In this document: piece by piece, positions 15,142 to 19,839 of the stretch
How positions within the stretch are numbered: the first letter of the stretch is position 1
Layout of the letters: each line of letters starts with the position of its first letter
Origin: JACKBJ01 sp964549495
GTDB lineage: Bacteria; Chloroflexota; Anaerolineae; Epilineales; Epilineaceae
Direction of reading: 5' to 3'
Assembly (NCBI GenBank): GCA_964549495.1
Contig: CAZJWJ010000098.1
Span: forward strand, 1 to 19,839
Length of the DNA: 19,839 nucleotides
Notes under the pieces: generated by a model
Database searches by the model: none
What the model saw: the letters and a program-made list of their open reading frames with translations, nothing else
What the model was told of the DNA's origin: nothing
Translations under genes and position numbers: made by a program

Positions 15142-15246
15142 CTCACCCGGAATCAAGAACCTAGGCGAGAGGCGCATCAGCGTCCTCACGAGTCCTAGGG
15201 CGCGTCTGCAAAACGGTTTCAGTCGGATCCCTTGGTTCCGGGTGAG
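15142..15246. repeat. 105-bp segment bounded by a 16-bp imperfect inverted repeat
   Basis: CTCACCCGGAATCAAG (15142-15157) and CTTGGTTCCGGGTGAG (15231-15246) are inverted copies with one mismatch. Between the arms, CCTAGG-centred sequences occur at 15160-15165 and 15194-15199, with another at 15092-15097 just outside. No coding gene fits inside. It could be a miniature mobile element, a structured leader of the following gene or a paired binding site. No target-site duplication is evident. Confidence 0.5.
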
Positions 15247-15261
15247 CTCGTTGGCTATCAT
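15232..15261 (+). promoter_or_regulatory. Possible promoter for the oxygenase gene
   Basis: TATCAT (15256-15261) matches the -10 consensus at 5 of 6 positions and lies 18 nt after TTGGTT (15232-15237), a poor -35. The -35 lies inside the right arm of the inverted repeat. Transcription would start near 15268, about 86 nt before the TTG start. Confidence 0.35.
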
Positions 15262-15353
15262 TCTCGACTTCCAGCACGGTGTTCCCACGGGCCGCCCGGC
15301 CACGGGGAACGCACGGCATCGATCGTGTGTTCTTCGTCGTCCGGAGGTGGCCC

Positions 15354-16091
15354 TTGTCCACAGTTCCCCATCCATCCTGCACCTCGCCACGGCAGCTCGG
15401 GACTTCCTCCACCGTGGCCAGTCCGCCGGTGGTGGTCGCCAGCGGCATCGATGGCGCGATCGCCAATACCGCCATCGCCTACGCGGACGAAGTCCTGCTC
15501 GACACGCTGGCCGACGGCCTTGCGGAGCGAGGATGGGCCAGCACCGACGCCCTGCTCGACGATGAGACGGTCAGTGACCTGGCCGAGGGCCTGGCGCGGC
15601 GCTGGCAGGGCGGCCAGCTCGAGGCGGCGGCGGTCGGTCGGGGCGAGATGCGGCTCCACCGACCCGAGATCCGCGGCGATGCCACCCGATGGTGGCGAGC
15701 CGAAGCGCTCGGCCCGGCGGAATCCCGCTACTGGGCGCGCATCGATTGGCTGCGCCGGGGACTCAACGAACGGCTCTTCCTGGGCTTGGTCGACTTCGAG
15801 GCCCACGATGCGGTCTTCGAGGCCGGAGCCTTCTATCACCGCCACCTCGACCGCTTTCGCGATGCAGATGAGCGCACGCTCAGCTGCCTGTTCTACCTCA
15901 ATGCCGGCTGGCAAGCGGCCTGGGGTGGCCAGCTGCGCATGCACTTGCCGGAAGGGCCGTTGGACTGGCAGCCAGCAGCCGGTTCCTTCGTCGTCTTCCG
16001 CTCGGACAGCATCTGGCATGAGGTCCTGCCGGCCGATCGCCCGCGCCTGAGCATCGCCGGCTGGCTGCGCCGGCGCGCGCTCGGAGTGTAG
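15354..16091 (+). CDS. 2-oxoglutarate/Fe(II)-dependent oxygenase, SM-20/prolyl-hydroxylase-like
   Basis: This protein of about 245 residues has the jelly-roll oxygenase signature. It contains FYHRHLD with the HxD iron ligands H164 and D166, the strand LSCLFYLNAGW, GGQLRMHLP, then SIWHEVLP with distal iron ligand H222 and R231 in RPRLSIAGWL for 2-oxoglutarate. This order fits the SM-20 or prolyl 4-hydroxylase-like family, whose bacterial members hydroxylate proteins or small molecules. The frame is open from a GTG at 15279, but GGAGGT at 15343-15348 lies 5 nt before a TTG at 15354, so the TTG is the likely start. Residues 1 to about 45 are unlike the family and may be a disordered extension. 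No signal peptide is seen. It stands between two secreted-protein genes; the substrate is unknown. Confidence 0.85.
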   Translation: MSTVPHPSCTSPRQLGTSSTVASPPVVVASGIDGAIANTAIAYADEVLLDTLADGLAERGWASTDALLDDETVSDLAEGLARRWQGGQLEAAAVGRGEMRLHRPEIRGDATRWWRAEALGPAESRYWARIDWLRRGLNERLFLGLVDFEAHDAVFEAGAFYHRHLDRFRDADERTLSCLFYLNAGWQAAWGGQLRMHLPEGPLDWQPAAGSFVVFRSDSIWHEVLPADRPRLSIAGWLRRRALGV

Positions 16092-16163
16092 GGTCCGGTT
16101 CGAGCGCTTCGGCCAGCGGCATCCGCGGTTCGGCACCGGTCGGCTGCCATGGCAGCGGGAGGC

Positions 16164-16191
16164 TTGTCGAGGCGGATCGGCAACGTACAAT
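16164..16191 (+). promoter_or_regulatory. Sigma70-type promoter for the vWA protein gene
   Basis: TTGTCG (16164-16169) is followed 16 nt later by TACAAT (16186-16191), matching consensus at 4 and 5 of 6 positions. Transcription would start near 16198, giving a leader of about 38 nt before the ATG at 16236. Confidence 0.5.
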
Positions 16192-16235
16192 GGGTGCCTT
16201 GCATCCCAACGTCGCCGACGCCAGGAGCGCCGACC

Positions 16236-19200
16236 ATGCCCTCGCCCCCCCGACCGCCGCGCCCGACGCTTGCCATCGTCCTCGCCTGCGGGCTCATCGC
16301 GACGGCCCTCGTGCCGCCCGTCACCACCGCTCGCGACTCGAAGTTCGGGCTGGCGGGCTTCGAGAGAGCGAGCCACGAGTCTCGCCACGTCGCGTCGGCG
16401 CACGAGGCGGGCGCGGGGATCGTGGCAGGCTATCGCCTGGTCGATGAATGGCGCGATGCGGCCTGGTCGCCGCGCGCCTTCCACTTTGCCGACGCCTCCG
16501 ACGTGGCCAGCAACGAGCATTGGTGGATGGTCCTGGACCGGGCGCAGAACGCCCTGCACCTGGCGGAGGTCGATGGCGATGCGAGGCAGATCCTGTGGCG
16601 GTCCGATGCCGAGGACGGGGACGATCCCTGGCGCTGGATTCGCTTGGACACCGGCCTCGATGGCCGGGTTCACCTGTTGGCCCGCGGCCTCTTCGAGGGC
16701 GAGGCGCCGGGCGGGAGCCAAGTACGCTACCGCATCGACGTGATCGAAGATCCGGCGGCGGCGGATTGGGCCGAGGCGATGCGGAGCTACGATCTGGGCA
16801 CGGTGAGTCCCGAGCGTTATGTCGACCTTGCGGTGGGGCCCGACGGCCGGGTCTTCGTGGTGCGCACCGACGGCAACGTGGCCAGCCGGGGCGACGTCCA
16901 GTACCACATCGACATCCTCGACCCGAGCCAGACGCCGGCCAGCGTGGAAACGTGGGTCCCCGAGCGGCTCTACATCCCGCTGCAGATCGAGGTCGACGAC
17001 GAGGGCGCCATCTATCTGATCGACCAGTTCCCGCACAGCAACCAGAGTCAGCCGCCGGGTACGGTCGACGGGATCCACGTCTACGAGGCCGATCGCAGCC
17101 AGCGCGAGACGATCCAGTTCTCCGGCGCGATGGACCTGGCGGTCGGCTCGGCCGGCCAGATCTACGTCACCCGCAACCGCGAGATCTACCGGCTGGATCA
17201 GGACGGCCCCTTTCATGTCGGTCCGACCATCCAGAAGAATCCCTACGCGCTGACGCCGCTTGGGGTGCCCGAGATGTTCTCCTTGGACGTGGCCGACGAG
17301 GACCGGCTGCTGGCCTCGATGACGCATTGCTCCGTGCAGGGCCTCTTGGTCTTCGATCGCGCGCGCATCGATGCCGGCCGGCCGGACGCCCTGCTGCGAC
17401 GCGAGGGCGCACTGGACGCGCCGCGGCTGGCCGGGCCGGTCCATCCCTTCCGCATCGACGCCGATCGTTCGATTCGCCTCCTTCAGGCCCGCTACGAGAC
17501 CTCGCTGTGGCAGGATGCGCCCGATCAGTGGCAGCCGGACGAGGGGCCGGGCGCGATCGTCCCCAGCGGCGGCACCAGCCAGCTGCATAGTGAGGCCCCG
17601 CAGACCCTCCAGCTGTGGCAGGAAGGCCGGCTCCTCGACCAGTCCGGTGCCTGCGGGGTCTGGAACGCGCCCTTCGGCCTGCGCGACCTGGCGGTCGACG
17701 GGGACGACGTCTGGACCATGGACTTCCAGGCCATCAAGCGGCGCGGGCTCGACCCCTTGGCCGCACCGCCAGGCCTGGAGCCGGAGCCCGAGCCGACCTT
17801 CGGCTTCGAGTTCGTCGGCGACCTCTTGGCCACGCCCCAGTTGCGGGCCATCGCGGCCGATGCGGGCAAGGCGGCCGTGCTGGACGCCGGCAGCCAGCGG
17901 GTGGCCATCGTCGGGCGCGACATGCAGGCGCGAGAGAGCTGGAGCTACGTCGCGCGGCAGGACGATGGCTGGGCGCCGGACGACATCGCCATGCGGGACG
18001 GACGGGTGGCCCTGGCCGCCCGCGGCGAGCGCCGGGTGACGGTCTTCGATCAGCAGGGCGCGGCCCTGGCGCAATGGTGGGAGGCGCGGCCCATCCGCGC
18101 CATCGCCATGGCTCCCGGTGGCGCGGTGATCGCCTTGCTCGAGGGAGGCTGGCTCGCCCGCCGGGCGCAGGACGGCCATCTCGAGGCCCTGTGGCGGCTT
18201 CCGAACCGTCCTGCCAGCCCGCGCGACGTGGCGGTGGATGCCGCCGGACGCGTCTACGTGCCCTGGCTGGAGGTCGAGCCCAACCCGGCCGGCATCGTCG
18301 ACCCGACGCAGGCCATCGGCTTGGGCGACTCGGGCATCTGGGTCTTCGAACCTTCGCTGGCCTTCGAGGCGGCGGGTCCGGATCAAACGATCGAGCTCGA
18401 AGGCCCCGACTCGGGTCAAGGCTCCGAGGATTGCCAGGTCGCGACCGGCAGCTGGGCCGAGCCCTGGCAGGTCGCGCGCGGGTCCGCCGTCCGGATCGAG
18501 CGCCGCCTGGACGCGGACTGCGCGCCGGCCGACCGGGCGCTGGACCTGGTCCTGATCGTCGACAGCTCGGCGTCGATGAACAACGACAACGCCTTGGATC
18601 GCGCCCAGCAGGCCCTGAGCGGTCTGCTCGGCCGGCTGGATCCGGCCTCGCCGACGCGGGTAGCGGTCATCGGCTACGACGCGGAAGGTGGCGCGAGCCT
18701 GCTGGCGCCCTTCGGCGGCAGCCTCGACGATGCCCGCCGCGAATTGGCCGAGCTGGTCGCCGCCGGCCCGACCGGCGTCGACCGCTCGCTCGAACTGGCA
18801 CGCGGCCTGCTGGCCGAGGCCGGCGCGACGGGCGGTCAGGGCGCCGTGCTCTGGGCCACCGACGGAGCCGCGCCCAGCCCGGGCGACGATCCATCGGCCG
18901 GCCTGCAAGGCCTCGCCCAAGACGGCATCCCCGTCTTCATCCAGCTGCACCCCTTCCGCACCATCCGCGACGCGCAGATCCAGTCCCTCGTCGGCTGGGT
19001 CGGCGCCGAGCGGGTCTTGGACCATCACGGACCCGAGGGCCTCGACGAGCAGGTCGACCGGCTCTACCGGCGCGCTGGCGAACCCTCGCCGCCGGCCTTG
19101 GGCCGCGTGGAGATCATCGATCGCTTGGCCAAGGGCATGCGCTACGTAGAGGCTTCGGCCGAGCCCGAGGCCGAATGGGATCCGACCGCACGAAGCCTGA

Positions 19201-19424
19201 CCTGGCGCCTCGAGTCGCCATCCGATGGCCGCTTCGCCTTGGCCTACCGGGTCGAGCCCGAGGGAATCGGGAGCTGGCTACCGGTCAGCGAGTCGACCGT
19301 CGCCCGCTTCGAATGGGCGGGCGAGACGAGGGAGCTCGGCTTCGCGAGCCCTGCGATCCGCGTCACGGCGCCCGGTAGCGCGCTCCTGCCGAGCCTGCTG
19401 CAGTTCCTGCCTGGAGCGCCCTGA
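16236..19424 (+). CDS. Exported NHL-like propeller / von Willebrand A protein
   Basis: This 1062-residue protein starts with a signal peptide (about 1-33). Residues of about 60-720 contain repeated NHL-like phrases: YVDLAVGPDGRVFVV near 194, MDLAVGSAGQIYVT near 300, then RDLAVDGDDVWTMDF, RAIAADAGKAAVLDA, RAIAMAPGGAVIAL and RDVAVDAAGRVYVP. This suggests one or two beta-propellers. A von Willebrand A domain (about 769-945) has a complete metal-ion site: D776, S778 and S780 in DSSAS, T846 in PTGVD and D876 in ATDG. A beta-rich tail (about 965-1062) ends LLPSLLQFLPGAP, with no clear anchor. The ATG at 16236 has AGGAG 8 nt upstream; the frame opens at 16149. It probably acts outside the cell in metal-dependent protein binding. 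The partner is unknown and no enzymatic residues are seen. Confidence 0.85.
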   Translation: MPSPPRPPRPTLAIVLACGLIATALVPPVTTARDSKFGLAGFERASHESRHVASAHEAGAGIVAGYRLVDEWRDAAWSPRAFHFADASDVASNEHWWMVLDRAQNALHLAEVDGDARQILWRSDAEDGDDPWRWIRLDTGLDGRVHLLARGLFEGEAPGGSQVRYRIDVIEDPAAADWAEAMRSYDLGTVSPERYVDLAVGPDGRVFVVRTDGNVASRGDVQYHIDILDPSQTPASVETWVPERLYIPLQIEVDDEGAIYLIDQFPHSNQSQPPGTVDGIHVYEADRSQRETIQFSGAMDLAVGSAGQIYVTRNREIYRLDQDGPFHVGPTIQKNPYALTPLGVPEMFSLDVADEDRLLASMTHCSVQGLLVFDRARIDAGRPDALLRREGALDAPRLAGPVHPFRIDADRSIRLLQARYETSLWQDAPDQWQPDEGPGAIVPSGGTSQLHSEAPQTLQLWQEGRLLDQSGACGVWNAPFGLRDLAVDGDDVWTMDFQAIKRRGLDPLAAPPGLEPEPEPTFGFEFVGDLLATPQLRAIAADAGKAAVLDAGSQRVAIVGRDMQARESWSYVARQDDGWAPDDIAMRDGRVALAARGERRVTVFDQQGAALAQWWEARPIRAIAMAPGGAVIALLEGGWLARRAQDGHLEALWRLPNRPASPRDVAVDAAGRVYVPWLEVEPNPAGIVDPTQAIGLGDSGIWVFEPSLAFEAAGPDQTIELEGPDSGQGSEDCQVATGSWAEPWQVARGSAVRIERRLDADCAPADRALDLVLIVDSSASMNNDNALDRAQQALSGLLGRLDPASPTRVAVIGYDAEGGASLLAPFGGSLDDARRELAELVAAGPTGVDRSLELARGLLAEAGATGGQGAVLWATDGAAPSPGDDPSAGLQGLAQDGIPVFIQLHPFRTIRDAQIQSLVGWVGAERVLDHHGPEGLDEQVDRLYRRAGEPSPPALGRVEIIDRLAKGMRYVEASAEPEAEWDPTARSLTWRLESPSDGRFALAYRVEPEGIGSWLPVSESTVARFEWAGETRELGFASPAIRVTAPGSALLPSLLQFLPGAP

Positions 19425-19431
19425 TTCGTCG

Positions 19432-19491
19432 GACGACCGTGGGTGGTCGTCGCCATCCGATCGAAACGTCGATCGGCCGTCGGTCGGATGG
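19432..19491. terminator. Two successive hairpins between converging genes
   Basis: GACGACC/GGTCGTC (19432-19438 with 19445-19451, 6-nt loop) begins 8 nt after the vWA gene stop. CCATCCGA/TCGGATGG (19453-19460 with 19484-19491) follows with a 23-nt loop. Neither is followed by a T-run. Their place between convergent genes suggests a bidirectional terminator or mRNA 3' end protection. Confidence 0.45.
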
Positions 19492-19566
19492 TCCGGGCGT
19501 CGGCATCGAGAGTGGCTAAGGGGTCTCGCGAGGCATCGGTTCTGCTATCGGTCCTGATTGTCAGAT

Positions 19567-19839
19567 CTAGGGGATCGTGGACGACTCGACCCGGGACTCG
19601 GTCGCCGCGCGGGTCGGTTCGACCGACGGCGTGCCGAGCGTCGGTGCAGGATCGAGCGGTGGTAGCGCAGAGCCGGGTTCACCCGGCTCGACGGCTCCGG
19701 TGCCACCACCCCGGCCCGGATCTCGCGGATCGGGGCGACCCCCTCGACCGGGGCCATCCTCATCGCGCCGATCGCGCAAGGTGATGTCGATGTCCTGACG
19801 GTCCTCGCCCGAGCCGAGCCGCACGCTCGACGCGGCCTC
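19567..19839 (-). CDS. C-terminal fragment of a gene continuing past the right edge
   Basis: A minus-strand frame is open from the window end to a TAG at 19567-19569, about 90 residues. Its first residues, SVRLGSGEDRQDIDITL, resemble the end of carboxypeptidase regulatory-like (beta-sandwich) repeats, where a 'V.L..GE...IDI.L' strand is common. The rest is Gly/Pro/Asp/Glu-rich low-complexity tail. Codon third positions look G/C-rich like the neighbouring genes. The product is probably a secreted or surface protein, but the evidence is short and a competing plus-strand low-complexity frame exists. Confidence 0.5.
   Translation of the reverse strand, partial: EAASSVRLGSGEDRQDIDITLRDRRDEDGPGRGGRPDPRDPGRGGGTGAVEPGEPGSALPPLDPAPTLGTPSVEPTRAATESRVESSTIP

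Noticed and set aside
15258..19028. A 1256-codon open frame on the minus strand opposite the oxygenase and vWA genes
   Set aside because: The product is a monotonous Arg/Gly/Asp/His/Gln-rich sequence with no domain, opposite a gene with clear motifs. It is a G+C-driven antisense shadow.
19577..19798. Plus-strand Ser/Gly/Pro-rich frame at the right edge
   Set aside because: It lacks a ribosome site and any motif; the opposite frame runs off the window and has a recognisable strand motif.

Overview
The window is G+C-rich DNA (roughly two thirds G+C by eye) with a 10-N scaffold gap at 4360-4369, so it probably comes from a draft or metagenome assembly. I see no rRNA, tRNA, CRISPR array, insertion sequence or phage gene. 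The secreted proteins carry Thr/Pro/Ala-rich stalks, LPXTG-like C-termini, a dockerin pair of the 'VDLFDLVLVG' type, NHL-like repeats and a von Willebrand A domain. This mix suggests an uncultured bacterium, possibly Chloroflexota. That placement is inference only, because no phylogenetic marker is present.

Layout. (1) 123-2926, plus strand: two paralogous PLP beta-eliminating lyases, 2 nt apart. The first has tyrosine phenol-lyase specificity residues and the second has tryptophanase residues. (2) 3073-4330, plus: a stand-alone twin-CBS protein and a secreted Thr/Pro/Ala-rich protein with an LPKTG-type C-terminus, ending at a hairpin that abuts the gap. (3) 8719-4374, minus: a two-gene operon. 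A 1179-residue flavin/iron-sulfur oxidoreductase resembles a fusion of the two NfnAB/SudAB-type subunits. It overlaps by ATGA with an exported protein combining a carboxypeptidase-like beta domain, a dockerin pair and one c-type haem domain. (4) 8989-11622, plus: an APC-type permease fused to two universal-stress-protein domains. (5) 14072-11689, minus: RecQ helicase, then an overlapping BrnT-type toxin and small antitoxin. (6) 14336-19424, plus: a secreted acidic membrane-anchored protein, a 2-oxoglutarate/Fe(II) oxygenase read from a TTG start, and a 1062-residue exported NHL-like plus vWA protein. (7) At the right edge, the C-terminus of a minus-strand gene that continues outside the window.

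How the genes fit together. The lyase pair would release phenol or indole with pyruvate and ammonia from aromatic amino acids. The fused oxidoreductase would move electrons between NAD(P)H, flavins and Fe-S clusters. Its translational coupling to an exported cytochrome-dockerin protein is the most unusual arrangement here. RecQ and BrnT belong to DNA repair and toxin-antitoxin function. The secreted proteins point to investment in the cell surface. The recQ/14336 divergent region carries a good sigma70-like promoter preceded by three 11-nt direct repeats. The region before the oxygenase contains a 105-bp segment bounded by a 16-bp imperfect inverted repeat.
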